Assembly: GCA_020353555.1 (NCBI GenBank)
Contig: CP070697.1
Coordinates: forward strand, 5,592,258-5,624,542
DNA from: Desulfobacterales bacterium
Lineage (GTDB): Bacteria > Desulfobacterota > Desulfobacteria > Desulfobacterales > G020353555
DNA: 32,285 bases
Direction: 5' to 3'
Under the pieces are notes generated by a model. That model worked only from the letters and a program-made list of their open reading frames with translations. It had not been told where the DNA came from and did no database searches. The position numbers were made by a program, and so were the translations under genes. Shown here piece by piece: positions 1-8,354 of the stretch. The first letter of the stretch is position 1. Each line of letters starts with the position of its first letter.

Positions 1-53
1 ACGGCGACGGTCTTGGCCTTAGTGCTCTGGGGCGTAAATTCGGTGACGTATTT

Positions 54-950
54 TCAAGCTGCCAGTTTTTGCTCTTCCACGAATCTGGATAGTAATTTTT
101 TCAGGTCTTCACGAGTGAATTTCCACTCGAATGGCCTTGAGACTTTTTCGTATTCTGTCTGAAAGCTGAGGATCCTGTTTGCAAGCTCATCGAGGCTTTC
201 AAAGTCGTTGGGTGTAAGTACTTTGCGCTGCAGCACGGAAAAGTAGATTTCAACCTGGTTAAGCCAGCTGGCATGGATCGGCGTATGGACCTGAATCGCG
301 TTGGGATACCATCGTTTAAGACGATCGATAGAGGTCTGTCCCCTGTGCGAGGAGCCGTTGTCGGTTACCCAAAAGACCCGGTGCGCAGATCGATACGGTT
401 CCTGGCGCATGACCAGATCGACCAGGTCGTGAAAGCTGGCGATTCCCGTGCTGTCCCGGCACAAACCAAAGACCTTGGCCTGCCGGACATCCCAGGCCGC
501 CATGTAAGCCAAAGCCCCCATTCTTTCATATTCATGCTCGACACGACCATAGCGGCCGGCCGTCGGAGCGGTTACGGGGGCGATTCGACGGCGTGCCTGG
601 ATGCTGGTCTTTTCATCCGAGGAGATGACAAAATCATGGCTGCTCAGGGGTTTGCCTTCCCAGATTCCCTGATACAAGTCGAGAACTCTTCCGGCCTTGG
701 GTTGAAAATCGGGATCCCGCGGCCAAATCCAGCTGCGGTAACACCAGGGGCGGATCGCATCCTTGCTCAGCCAGCGCCAGACCGTTTTGCCGCTGATCGA
801 AGCTACAATTCCGTGTTTTTCCGCCTGCCGGGCAATTTCATCGTGTGTAAATCTGGAAAAAGGAACTCCGAGTTGTTTGGGCAACTGACAGGCAAGCGCC
901 TTGACCGCCACAATGATCTCAGGGGGAAAAAGCGCCGGGTCTGCCGCGCC
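54..950 (-). CDS. IS630 transposase, DDE catalytic half (orfB)
   Basis: This is the catalytic half of the IS630 transposase. The open frame extends upstream to 1154, but homology to a transposase begins only near 950, where it takes over from the helix-turn-helix half. The catalytic triad is visible: Asp in SSDEKTS (codon ending at 615), Asp in WVTDNGS (362-360) and Glu in NQVEIYF (251-249). The last Asp and the Glu are 37 residues apart, as in the D35E pattern. It normally forms a fusion with the DNA-binding part, so expression needs a frame change near 919-924. The C-terminus appears complete, ending with a lysine-rich tail just inside the left terminal repeat. Confidence 0.85.
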   Translation of the reverse strand, partial: GAADPALFPPEIIVAVKALACQLPKQLGVPFSRFTHDEIARQAEKHGIVASISGKTVWRWLSKDAIRPWCYRSWIWPRDPDFQPKAGRVLDLYQGIWEGKPLSSHDFVISSDEKTSIQARRRIAPVTAPTAGRYGRVEHEYERMGALAYMAAWDVRQAKVFGLCRDSTGIASFHDLVDLVMRQEPYRSAHRVFWVTDNGSSHRGQTSIDRLKRWYPNAIQVHTPIHASWLNQVEIYFSVLQRKVLTPNDFESLDELANRILSFQTEYEKVSRPFEWKFTREDLKKLLSRFVEEQKLAA

Positions 951-1194
951 GGGGCCTTTCCTGTAGACCAACGAGGCGTTGGTCAAAGAAGCGCTTCCGC
1001 CATTTGGAGACGATCTGTCGGGGCAAATCAAGTCGCTGACCGATTGCTTTGTTTGAAAGCCCCTCGGCGGCAAGGAGGACGATCTTGGCCCGCATGACAT
1101 CACGATACTGTGACGTATACTTTCGGGCCGCCGACTGTAATTGTCTTTTTTCATCTGCAGTCAATATGACGCGATATGGACTTTTTCTCGGCAT
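919..1194 (-). CDS. IS630 transposase, N-terminal helix-turn-helix half (orfA)
   Basis: This 91-aa product is the DNA-binding N-terminus of an IS630-type transposase. A helix-turn-helix is visible at about residues 45-70 (GLSNKAIGQRLDLPRQIVSKW), followed by a basic arginine-rich linker. The ATG at 1194 has a good AAAGGAG ribosome-binding site just upstream. Reading stops at TGA (921-919) immediately after a run of five T and five C in the coding strand. The catalytic half continues in the +1 frame, so the two halves are joined either by programmed +1 frameshifting at CCC-TGA or were separated by a one-base mutation. In the family the full protein recognises the terminal repeats and moves the element by cut and paste. 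Confidence 0.85.
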   Translation of the reverse strand: MPRKSPYRVILTADEKRQLQSAARKYTSQYRDVMRAKIVLLAAEGLSNKAIGQRLDLPRQIVSKWRKRFFDQRLVGLQERPRRGRPGAFSP

Positions 1195-1302
1195 AACCAG
1201 CTCCTTTCTGAGAGAAGATTATGCCACAGACTAGTCAAAGATACAAGCTTAATACGTCATCGTATTTATGCCCACGTGTACTTAGCTACTTAACCTCACG
1301 GG

Positions 1303-2157
1303 TCAACCCTTCATTGCGCCGGCAATAACTCCTCGGACGAAGTGGCGTTGCAGAGATAAGAATACCAACAGCGGGAGTGCCATCGAGACAAATGCCGCCG
1401 CCGTCAGTAGCTCCCAGTTTTGTCCCCGGTTGGTCACGAGATTGGCCACGGTCAGCGTCACCGGGGCCACCTTCGGTGCGGCACCTAAATAAATCAAGGC
1501 CACGAGAAAATCGTTCCAGATCCAGAGAAACTGAAAGATGAAAACCGATGCAAGCGCTGGAAAGGAAATCGGTATGACGATACTGCAAAAAATCCTCATC
1601 GGCGAGGCCCCGTCGATGGCCGCCGAATCTAACAAGTCCGGAGGGACCCTGGAGATGGAGGTATAAAGTAAGTACGTGCTCAAGGGCAGACCGTAGCCGG
1701 CATGCGCCAGCCAGATCCCCGGAAAAGTTCCTGATAACCCCAACCAGCGGTAAATCGGCAAAATCGGAATAAATGTCATCTGCAGGGGCACCACCATCAA
1801 ACCGATCAGCAGCAGAAAGAGGATCTTACGCCCTGCAAATCTCATCCAGGCAAAACCGAAAGCAGCCATTGCGGCCATGAACGTCGATAGGAGGGTGGCG
1901 GGCACACTGATGCTTAGACTGTTGAAAAACGATCGCCCCAGACCCTCCTTGGCGATCACCTGCATGTAGTTGGTGAAGGTGAATTGGTCCAAATCGAACA
2001 GATTGGCAAACACCGTCCACCATCCGGAGCCGAAAATGTCCTGCGGAGACCTGAACGAGGTGACGAATAGGCCCAGCGTTGGAACCAGCCAGGCCGCTGT
2101 AAGGGATAACAGTATCAAATGGATCGGGAAGCGGACCATCAGGCATTTGAAACTCAT
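1303..2157 (-). CDS. Carbohydrate ABC transporter permease, MalG type (CUT1)
   Basis: Inner-membrane permease of a CUT1 sugar importer. About six hydrophobic segments are visible. The cytoplasmic EAA loop that docks the ATPase is recognisable as AAIDGASPMRIF followed by IVIPIS, around residues 190-210. The ATG at 2157 is preferred over a GTG two codons earlier because it overlaps the TGA of the upstream permease gene as ATGA, with AGGAGGAG upstream; this implies translational coupling. The partners are the MalF-type permease and the binding protein encoded upstream. The stop is followed within 20 bases by the IS630 element. No ATP-binding subunit is encoded nearby. The substrate is unknown. 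Confidence 0.9.
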   Translation of the reverse strand: MSFKCLMVRFPIHLILLSLTAAWLVPTLGLFVTSFRSPQDIFGSGWWTVFANLFDLDQFTFTNYMQVIAKEGLGRSFFNSLSISVPATLLSTFMAAMAAFGFAWMRFAGRKILFLLLIGLMVVPLQMTFIPILPIYRWLGLSGTFPGIWLAHAGYGLPLSTYLLYTSISRVPPDLLDSAAIDGASPMRIFCSIVIPISFPALASVFIFQFLWIWNDFLVALIYLGAAPKVAPVTLTVANLVTNRGQNWELLTAAAFVSMALPLLVFLSLQRHFVRGVIAGAMKG

Positions 2158-3047
2158 GCGCACTTCTCCTCCTGACGGGTGAATCTGCGGATGTTGAAAA
2201 TCATAACCGGGGCAATTAGAAACAAGAGAACGACGGCAATAGCGCTTGCCCTGCCGTAATTGTAAAAGCTAAACATCTCCTTGTACATTCGGCTGGCAAT
2301 CACTTCGGTATCATAGGCTCCATGGGTCATGACGAAAACAATATCGAAGATCTTGAGCACTTGAACGATCATGGTTGTCGTTACCACGGCTATGGTCGGT
2401 GTCATCAGCGGTAGGGTGATCTTCCCAAAAATCTGCCATTCGTTCGCCCCGTCGGTGCGGGCTGCTTCAATGATATCTTCGGGGATGCTCTTGTAAGCTG
2501 CTGAAAAAATCACCATGCAGAACCCCGTCCAGATCCAGATACCAACGACAATGAGGGCCAGATTGTTGATCCACGGACGTTCGATCAACCAGCCCACGGG
2601 TTCTTTGCCGCAAGCAACCATAAGGGCATTGACAACCCCAATCTGCGGCAGATCAACGGGTCTGTAAGCGTACACAAACTTCCAAATGACCGCGGCGCCA
2701 ACCATGGAAATGGCGGCGGGAATGAAAATGATCGATTTGACGACTTTCTCGTAGCGCACCCGATCCAGCAACACCGCCAACAACAGACCGCAGGTGACCG
2801 TGCAAATGGTGAAGACGATCGTCCACAAAGCGTTGTTGCGCAGAGCCGCAAGCATCGTGGGATTGGTAAAGACAAACTTCCAGTTGGACAAGCCCACAAG
2901 CGTTGCGGTTGATCCGAAAATCTGGGTTCCCTTGCCGTAGAACGACCGCACGATGGTCATCAATGTGGGATAGGTCAGAAAAAAAAGAATCAGAAAAACA
3001 GCGGGGCCTACAAACAACCAGACAATCCAACGCTGAGTATGGATCAC
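2154..3047 (-). CDS. Carbohydrate ABC transporter permease, MalF type (CUT1)
   Basis: A 297-aa inner-membrane permease with about six transmembrane segments, the first at roughly residues 8-30. The EAA loop is clear: EAARTDGANEWQIF then ITLPLM, near residues 205-225. The start is GTG at 3047, supported by TAGGAG seven bases upstream; an ATG in the leader lies in a different frame. The gene overlaps the next permease by four bases. Together the two permeases would form the heterodimeric channel fed by the solute-binding protein encoded 118 bases upstream. Most likely it imports an oligosaccharide or polyol; the sequence does not show which. Confidence 0.9.
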   Translation of the reverse strand: MIHTQRWIVWLFVGPAVFLILFFLTYPTLMTIVRSFYGKGTQIFGSTATLVGLSNWKFVFTNPTMLAALRNNALWTIVFTICTVTCGLLLAVLLDRVRYEKVVKSIIFIPAAISMVGAAVIWKFVYAYRPVDLPQIGVVNALMVACGKEPVGWLIERPWINNLALIVVGIWIWTGFCMVIFSAAYKSIPEDIIEAARTDGANEWQIFGKITLPLMTPTIAVVTTTMIVQVLKIFDIVFVMTHGAYDTEVIASRMYKEMFSFYNYGRASAIAVVLLFLIAPVMIFNIRRFTRQEEKCA

Positions 3048-3165
3048 GGCTCATCTCCTAAGATAACATTTCGATGGGTCGAGTTCTGCTGAATTTAGTA
3101 AGGCTGCAACGTGCGCGATTTGGGGAATTTTGACTAATTCTGATTTGAGGTCGAATTTTCTTTCT

Positions 3166-4437
3166 TCAGTTGCTGGAATAGGCGTCTTGGGCACTTTCCT
3201 CGATCTTTTCCAACACTCGGTTCAGTGGAATGCCGCTTACAAAATCGAGCACTCCGGACCAGAAGGAACCGGTCCCTACAGCACCAGGCATCATATCGGA
3301 AGCGTCGTACCGGGAGATTGTCGCATCGGATAAGATGTCCCAGGCTTTCCGAGTGACGGGGTTGGTGAACAAGGCCGGGTTGGTGCGTTTGTTAGAGGAA
3401 AGCTCCCCCAATTCTTTAATCCATATCTCTTGGGCCTCTTTAGAGATTAGAAATTTTGCGAATTCGATGACTTCCGGTCGCCGGGCAAAACAGTTTACCA
3501 CATCACCGCCCACAAGAATGGGCACCGGTTCAACCGCTGAGGGATCGATCGGCGGAAAAGGGAAGATATCATAGTCTTTTCCGGCAACCAAGCCGCGGTT
3601 CTGCGTACGAATGAATCCTTGAATGAAGGTCGCTTGACGGTGCATTAACGCCCGGGGCGGTTGGGTGAACAGGGCGGAGGGCGAATCCCCGAAATTGGTC
3701 GTCAAGGCACCCGTGGGTCCTCCAAAGACATAGTCGGGATTTAAAACGATTTGGCCAAAATATTGAAAGGCTCGCCTGACAGATGGATGGGTCCAGGGAA
3801 TCTCGTGCTGCACCCACTTGTCATATAATTGCGGACCCGCGGCACGGAGCATGATATCTTCAATCCAATCGCTTCCGGGCCAACCGCTGGCGGCCCCGGA
3901 CTCCAGACCGATGGCCCACGGGGTTCCGCCGTCGGCCACGATCTTGTCGCTGAGAGCGATCATCGCATCCCATGACACCGGAGGCCGGTACCTTTTGCGC
4001 GCGAATTGCCCTTTGTTGTACCAAACCAGGCTTTTGATATTGGGGAAAACAAATAGTCCATACAATTTTCCGTCTACATAGCCGAAGGGTCTTAAAGCAT
4101 CCAAAAGCTCAGAGGGATCTACCAGCCCGTCAAGGCATACGATCTGGTTGTTTTGGGCCCATTCCGTCTGTCGACCGAGCCATGGGTGCGGAGTCAGATC
4201 CGGCGGGTTGCCCGCCGCAAGCCGGGTTGCTAGAAAGGCCGGGCGGTCGCGTCCGACTACCTCGACAATCACTTCGACCCCCGGGTGTTCGTGCATGAAT
4301 GCTCGCACAATTTTTTCGAAAGCCGCCCCCTGCTGAGCGGGCCAGCCGTGCATTACGGTAACCTCACTTGCCGGCGCCGACGTCGCTGAAAAGATGGTGA
4401 AGTTGATCGCTGCCAAAAATCTTAAAAATCTCTTCAT
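3166..4437 (-). CDS. Extracellular solute-binding protein, sugar ABC importer
   Basis: A periplasmic binding protein of family 1, the maltose/glycerol-3-phosphate type, 423 aa, first gene of the transporter operon. The N-terminus is a classical signal peptide: basic MKRFLRF, a hydrophobic core, and likely cleavage near residue 24 after a small-residue stretch (SAPAS). The sequence next reads EVTVMHGWPAQQG, which resembles the first strand of this fold, and contains the typical WYNKGQF segment. The start ATG at 4437 has AGGAAA upstream. It would capture substrate and deliver it to the two permeases downstream. Specificity cannot be read from the sequence. Confidence 0.88.
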   Translation of the reverse strand: MKRFLRFLAAINFTIFSATSAPASEVTVMHGWPAQQGAAFEKIVRAFMHEHPGVEVIVEVVGRDRPAFLATRLAAGNPPDLTPHPWLGRQTEWAQNNQIVCLDGLVDPSELLDALRPFGYVDGKLYGLFVFPNIKSLVWYNKGQFARKRYRPPVSWDAMIALSDKIVADGGTPWAIGLESGAASGWPGSDWIEDIMLRAAGPQLYDKWVQHEIPWTHPSVRRAFQYFGQIVLNPDYVFGGPTGALTTNFGDSPSALFTQPPRALMHRQATFIQGFIRTQNRGLVAGKDYDIFPFPPIDPSAVEPVPILVGGDVVNCFARRPEVIEFAKFLISKEAQEIWIKELGELSSNKRTNPALFTNPVTRKAWDILSDATISRYDASDMMPGAVGTGSFWSGVLDFVSGIPLNRVLEKIEESAQDAYSSN

Positions 4438-4905
4438 CAGAATTTCCTGTACGGTTTGATCCCAAGTATCTCGTTACGGATTGTATTCCCAAATTCACAC
4501 TCAGATCAGGGCGCACCGTCAAATGGGTTCAGGGAAATCTGCTGGCCATCGTCCTTGAGGCCCTAGTAGCATCGCTTTTAAGGAATTCTCTGTGATTTTG
4601 CAAGAGCGGAGATTGCCGATTCGCAACGTTGGCCGATCTGTCCCCACAAGATCGTGGTTGTCAGGGAGATATCTCAGCTGATGGGTGGTTCATACCGGCG
4701 GCCGACCCCGCCCATCCGTTTCACCCGGGCCGGCCGCCCGAATGACCAGCAAGCACCTGACATTCAGAGGACGCGCTTTTTCGAACGCCATCAGATCAAT
4801 GCCGGTGGCATATTAATTGCTGGCTATGTTTGAAGGATTATCGGGCCGTCTGACCGCCGAACGGTTACGGATACACTTCATAAATCAATTTAGCAAATTT
4901 TCGAT
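4438..4905. other. Divergent intergenic region between ABC importer and sensor kinase
   Basis: A 468-base region between divergently transcribed genes. On the plus side it holds the sigma-54-type promoter described separately. On the minus side only the AGGAAA ribosome-binding site of the binding-protein gene is clear. I see no convincing coding sequence in the middle, which is GC-rich around 4695-4745 and includes short palindromic stretches such as CGGCCGACC and GGCCGGCC. Confidence 0.6.
4806..4821 (+). promoter_or_regulatory. Candidate sigma-54 (-24/-12) promoter of the sensor kinase gene
   Basis: The sequence TGGCATATTAATTGCT matches the sigma-54 consensus TGGCAC-N5-TTGCW at all the key bases. 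GG is at 4807-4808 and GC at 4819-4820, with the required 12-base offset, and both TGGCA and TTGCT are intact. Initiation would be near 4832, about 75 bases before the kinase start codon. An enhancer-binding activator would be required; none is encoded in this window. Confidence 0.6.
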
Positions 4906-7900
4906 ATGTTACACCATTTTCTGCCGAGGCGGCCTTCCCGTCTCAACGGGATCCGGTCCCAGGGCCTGACCGTTATTTTTTTGACGGCCATCCCGTTCCT
5001 GGTATTGGGTGGGTTTCTCATCCATCTCGGCGACCAGATCACCTCCAGGGAGATCGAATCGGAACTGGAAGGGCGCCTCGCCACCACTTCGGCACTGATC
5101 TCTCAGACCCTTTCCGGCCCCATGACGGTCGTAAAGCTCATGGCCCACGAAGAAGGGGCCATCCGTGCCCTTGACCAGCCGCAGTCAACGCAGGCCGTGG
5201 CCGCGGCCAACCGGCTGATGGATGATTTCAAGGAGATTTCCGGGGTGTCGGTGACCGCCATTTGCACGGCAGAGGGCCGGTTGCTGGCGACCAACAAAAG
5301 GGGATTGGGATTTCTGGGGTGCGATCTGTCTTTCCGGCCTTACGTCCGGAATGCCTTGGCGGGCAACGACTTCCAATACCTCGCCCTGGGGCACAATGAA
5401 AAACGGAGAGGCTGTTACGCGGCGACGCCGGTTCGCGGCCCAGAAGGACGAATTCTGGGCGTGGCCATGGTGAAAGTTGAAATTGACGAGAATCTCGTCG
5501 GCATTAACAAAACCGAGCACGTCCACCTTGTCAGTCCCGACGGCGTTATTTTTCTGTCCAGCGATCCCGCGCGCCTCTATAAGGACATTCGGCCGGTTCC
5601 GGCCCAGAGACGGCGTGAACTTCAGCAGAGCAAGCAGTTCGGCAATGAACGGCTAGAACCTTTGGAGATCGACTGGAAGTCGGAAATCGGTGAGGTCTCC
5701 TGGGGGGATCACACCTTCCTTTACAAGGAGGCACCGGTCGGTCCGCCCGGGTGGCGTTTGCTCATCTTCAGAGACAAAAGTCCGATCTTCCGGTTGCGCT
5801 GCATCATGGCCGCTATTGCCCTGAGCATTTTTCTGATTTCGAGTCTGGGGATTCTGGCTTTTGTCCGGACGAGGGAGACGGCCCGGTTGCTGTCTGCTTC
5901 CAACAGCGAACTGGAAAAACGGGTAGATGCGCGCACCGCGGAGCTGACCAAGAGCAACCAGGATCTCCGCGCGCAGATCGCGGAACGGGAAAAGGTGGAA
6001 CAGGCCCTGCAAGACAGCAACGAGGTCTTCAGCGCCATTGATGCCGCCGCACGGGACGCGATCATCATGATTGACGATTACGGCCGGGTGACCTACTGGA
6101 GCCGGGCCTGTGAACCCACCTTCGGTTACAGCCGGGAGGAGATGCTCGGCAAGGATCTCCATCGCGTGCTGGCCCCCGATCGGTTCCACGATACCTTCCG
6201 CAAGGCTCTCAACTGCTTTCGAGAAACCGGTCAGGGCGAGGCCTTTGGCAAAACCATCGAGCTGATCGCCCGGCGTAAGGACGGTGCGGAATTTCCGATC
6301 GAACTTTCCCTTTCCTCGGTTCGCGTTCGGGAACGGTGGCATGCAGTGGGTATCATAAGGGATATCACGGAAAGAAAAAGAGCCGAAGAAGAGCTCAGAA
6401 AGAGCGAGCAAAAACATCGACTGCTCGCCGAAAATAGCAGCGACGTGATCTGGACCATGGATCTGGACCTGAATTACACGTACATCAGTCGAGCCATCGA
6501 GAGAATCCAGGGCTGGAACGGGGAGGACTGTGAGTCGCTGACCATCGAAGACATTCTGCCGCCGCAATCTCTACAGGTGGCCTTTAAGCGCATGGAAGCC
6601 CACCTGGCCCATGGTGAAAAAACGGGTGATTACAGCATGTCGGATCGCTTCGAGATGGAGCTGTACTGCAAGGACGGCTCCACCATCTGGACGGAAATCA
6701 CCGCCTCGTTTATCTTGGGCGAAAACGGCAAGCCGGTCGGCATCCAGGGGGTTACCCGGGATATCACCGAGCGCCTGAGATCCCAGAAGGAAAAAGAAGA
6801 ACTCCAGGAGAAACTCGCCCGATCCCGTAAAATGGAAGCTCTGGGCTTATTAGCCGGCGGGGTGGCCCATGATTTGAACAATGTGCTTTCAGGCATTGTC
6901 AGTTACCCGGATCTCCTGCTGATGGACCTTCCCGAGGGCGACCCCCTGCGCGGGCCGATAGAGACGATTAGGGAATCCGGACAAAAGGCCACCGTCATCG
7001 TCCAGGACCTGCTGACCCTTGCGCGAAGGGGTGTGACGACCCATAGCGTTGTCAACCTAAATCGTATCGTCGATGAATATCTGCTATCTCCCGAGCACCA
7101 GAAAATGCTGGCGTATCACCCGAATATCCTGATCCATACCCGGTTTGAAGATCGCCTGCCGAATATTAAAGGCTCGCCCTTTCATCTCAAAAAGATGGTC
7201 ATGAACCTGGTCTCCAATGCCGCGGAAGCCCAACTCGGCGGCGGCGAGATCTTCATTCGGACCGAAAGCCGCTATCTGGATCGGCCGCTGAGAGGATATG
7301 AACAGATCGTTGCCAACGAATACGTTGTTCTGCGCATCGAAGACCGCGGCGAGGGAATTCCAGAGGACCAGCTTCATCGGATTTTTGAGCCCTTTTATAC
7401 CAAAAAAGTCATGGGACGCAGCGGCACCGGCCTGGGTATGTCGGTGGTCTGGGGAACCGTTCAAGACCACTCAGGGTACATCGACGTCAGAAGTTCGGAG
7501 GGCGAGGGGACGATTTTCGAACTGTATTTCCCGATGACCCGCGAAGAGATCGAAGCGGCGCAGGCGCCCCATAGTATTGAGAGCTACGCGGGTAGCCAAG
7601 AAGCCATTTTGGTGGTTGACGACGTCGAGGGCCAGAGAGAGCTCGCTAAAAAGATCCTGACCAAATTGAACTACCAGGTGGATACGGTCTCAAGCGGCAA
7701 CGCCGCCATTGAATATCTGAAACGGAAGAGCGTCGATCTGGTGGTTCTGGATATGATCATGGATCCGGGCCTCGATGGTCTGGATACCCACCGGCGCATC
7801 CTTGAAATTCGACCCGGCCAAAAGGCGATTATCGCCAGCGGATTCGCCGAGACGGATCGCGTGAAAAAGTCTCAGCAGCTGGGAGCCGGCGTCTACATCA

Positions 7901-7965
7901 AAAAACCTTACACCTTGGAAAAAATCGGTCAAGCGATCAGAGATGAGCTGGATACGGGTAAATGA
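4906..7965 (+). CDS. Membrane hybrid sensor histidine kinase: dCache, two PAS, HisKA, HATPase, receiver
   Basis: A 1019-aa sensor. Residues about 21-42 form the first membrane helix. A periplasmic double-Cache domain follows (about 45-295), with an FRPYVRNALAG segment and a CYAATPV segment reminiscent of DctB-like organic-acid sensors. The second helix is at about 300-320, then a coiled coil, PAS1 (about 372-490) and PAS2 (about 500-625). The dimerisation box is AHDLNN with His655. The ATPase boxes are NLVSNAAEA (near 766), DRGEGIP, FEPFYTKK and GTGLGM. A C-terminal receiver has Asp905/Asp906, the phosphoacceptor Asp949 and Lys1000. The start ATG has no obvious ribosome-binding site, but the membrane helix needs this N-terminus. 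No separate response regulator is adjacent. The signal may be a carboxylic acid, which is inference from the DctB-like features. Confidence 0.92.
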   Translation: MLHHFLPRRPSRLNGIRSQGLTVIFLTAIPFLVLGGFLIHLGDQITSREIESELEGRLATTSALISQTLSGPMTVVKLMAHEEGAIRALDQPQSTQAVAAANRLMDDFKEISGVSVTAICTAEGRLLATNKRGLGFLGCDLSFRPYVRNALAGNDFQYLALGHNEKRRGCYAATPVRGPEGRILGVAMVKVEIDENLVGINKTEHVHLVSPDGVIFLSSDPARLYKDIRPVPAQRRRELQQSKQFGNERLEPLEIDWKSEIGEVSWGDHTFLYKEAPVGPPGWRLLIFRDKSPIFRLRCIMAAIALSIFLISSLGILAFVRTRETARLLSASNSELEKRVDARTAELTKSNQDLRAQIAEREKVEQALQDSNEVFSAIDAAARDAIIMIDDYGRVTYWSRACEPTFGYSREEMLGKDLHRVLAPDRFHDTFRKALNCFRETGQGEAFGKTIELIARRKDGAEFPIELSLSSVRVRERWHAVGIIRDITERKRAEEELRKSEQKHRLLAENSSDVIWTMDLDLNYTYISRAIERIQGWNGEDCESLTIEDILPPQSLQVAFKRMEAHLAHGEKTGDYSMSDRFEMELYCKDGSTIWTEITASFILGENGKPVGIQGVTRDITERLRSQKEKEELQEKLARSRKMEALGLLAGGVAHDLNNVLSGIVSYPDLLLMDLPEGDPLRGPIETIRESGQKATVIVQDLLTLARRGVTTHSVVNLNRIVDEYLLSPEHQKMLAYHPNILIHTRFEDRLPNIKGSPFHLKKMVMNLVSNAAEAQLGGGEIFIRTESRYLDRPLRGYEQIVANEYVVLRIEDRGEGIPEDQLHRIFEPFYTKKVMGRSGTGLGMSVVWGTVQDHSGYIDVRSSEGEGTIFELYFPMTREEIEAAQAPHSIESYAGSQEAILVVDDVEGQRELAKKILTKLNYQVDTVSSGNAAIEYLKRKSVDLVVLDMIMDPGLDGLDTHRRILEIRPGQKAIIASGFAETDRVKKSQQLGAGVYIKKPYTLEKIGQAIRDELDTGK

Positions 7966-8232
7966 AACGCTCTGTCGCGCAGACTTCGTGAAAATCCGCC
8001 GAATGGTGGTGGATGACGCTGGGGGCGGCCTACCCGCTGGGAAGTCTCCGCCCCCCTCTGCCCAACCTGTCCCGACCCGCGGGTAAGGAGTTAAGACCGC
8101 CCTCCCCGGACGGAAGTCATCCCCGCCCCGCCTCTTCGCAGTCCATCCCCATCGGCTTTAGATAAATTGGGTTGAATTGCATATGTGGCCGAAACCGTCA
8201 GCTGAAAAAAGATGGCCACCGGAAAACATTTC

Positions 8233-8262
8233 TTGACAGGCTCTCTTTGTATACCGTATACA
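8233..8262 (+). promoter_or_regulatory. Candidate sigma-70 promoter of the indoleacetate-type cluster
   Basis: TTGACA at 8233-8238 is a perfect -35 box. TATACA at 8257-8262, with an 18-base spacer, is the best -10 match (4 of 6). Transcription would start near 8270, about 85 bases before the CoA-transferase gene. The -10 box lies inside the palindromic operator, so a bound repressor would block RNA polymerase directly. Confidence 0.55.
8248..8262. promoter_or_regulatory. Perfect palindrome, likely GntR/FCD-family operator
   Basis: TGTATAC-C-GTATACA is a perfect 15-base inverted repeat centred on 8255. Operators of FCD-type GntR regulators commonly follow a GT-N(few)-AC pattern, for example TTGTATACAA-like sites, and this site has that character. 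The second gene of the operon encodes an FCD-type GntR protein, so autoregulation and control of the whole cluster by this site is the simplest reading. I did not see a second copy elsewhere in the window. Confidence 0.65.
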
Positions 8263-8354
8263 GAAAGCCGTACGACTTCCTCATTCGAAAAACCGGGTGG
8301 GGCTCCGGCTTTTTCCCGATCATCTCAACTTGTTAAGTCATAGGGGGATCATCG

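Larger units (their letters stand above)
20..1284 (-). mobile_element. IS630-family insertion sequence, apparently complete
   Basis: The two ends form an imperfect inverted repeat. Positions 19-52 and the reverse complement of 1251-1284 agree at 26 of 34 bases, with the inner stretch TGACGTATT identical. TA dinucleotides at 20-21 and 1283-1284 fit the TA target duplication known for IS630/Tc1-mariner elements; the exact boundary is uncertain by a base or two. Inside are the two halves of one transposase on the minus strand, a helix-turn-helix part and a DDE catalytic part. The element lies 18 bases beyond the stop codon of the sugar-permease gene, so it may have cut that operon off from whatever followed. 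Both ends and all catalytic residues are retained, so it may be recently active. Confidence 0.88.
7966..8354. other. Intergenic region with GC-rich hairpin and promoter/operator of the catabolic cluster
   Basis: This 389-base gap separates the kinase from the catabolic cluster. GGGGGCGG at 8021-8028 can pair with CCGCCCCC at 8048-8055. This could be a weak terminator for the kinase gene, but there is no T-run after it. The strong regulatory site is at 8233-8262 (separate entries). No coding sequence is recognisable. Confidence 0.5.

Noticed and set aside
273-1097. Long plus-strand open frame of 274 codons opposite the transposase
   Set aside because: It is antisense to a transposase with an intact DDE triad and shows no protein-like motif.
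5653-6567. 304-codon minus-strand open frame inside the kinase gene
   Set aside because: The opposite strand encodes clear PAS domains; the antisense product is rich in His/Gly/Pro without any domain.
8021-8055. Rho-independent terminator after the sensor kinase
   Set aside because: The 8-base GC stem is real but has a long loop and no T-run, so a terminator is not supported.
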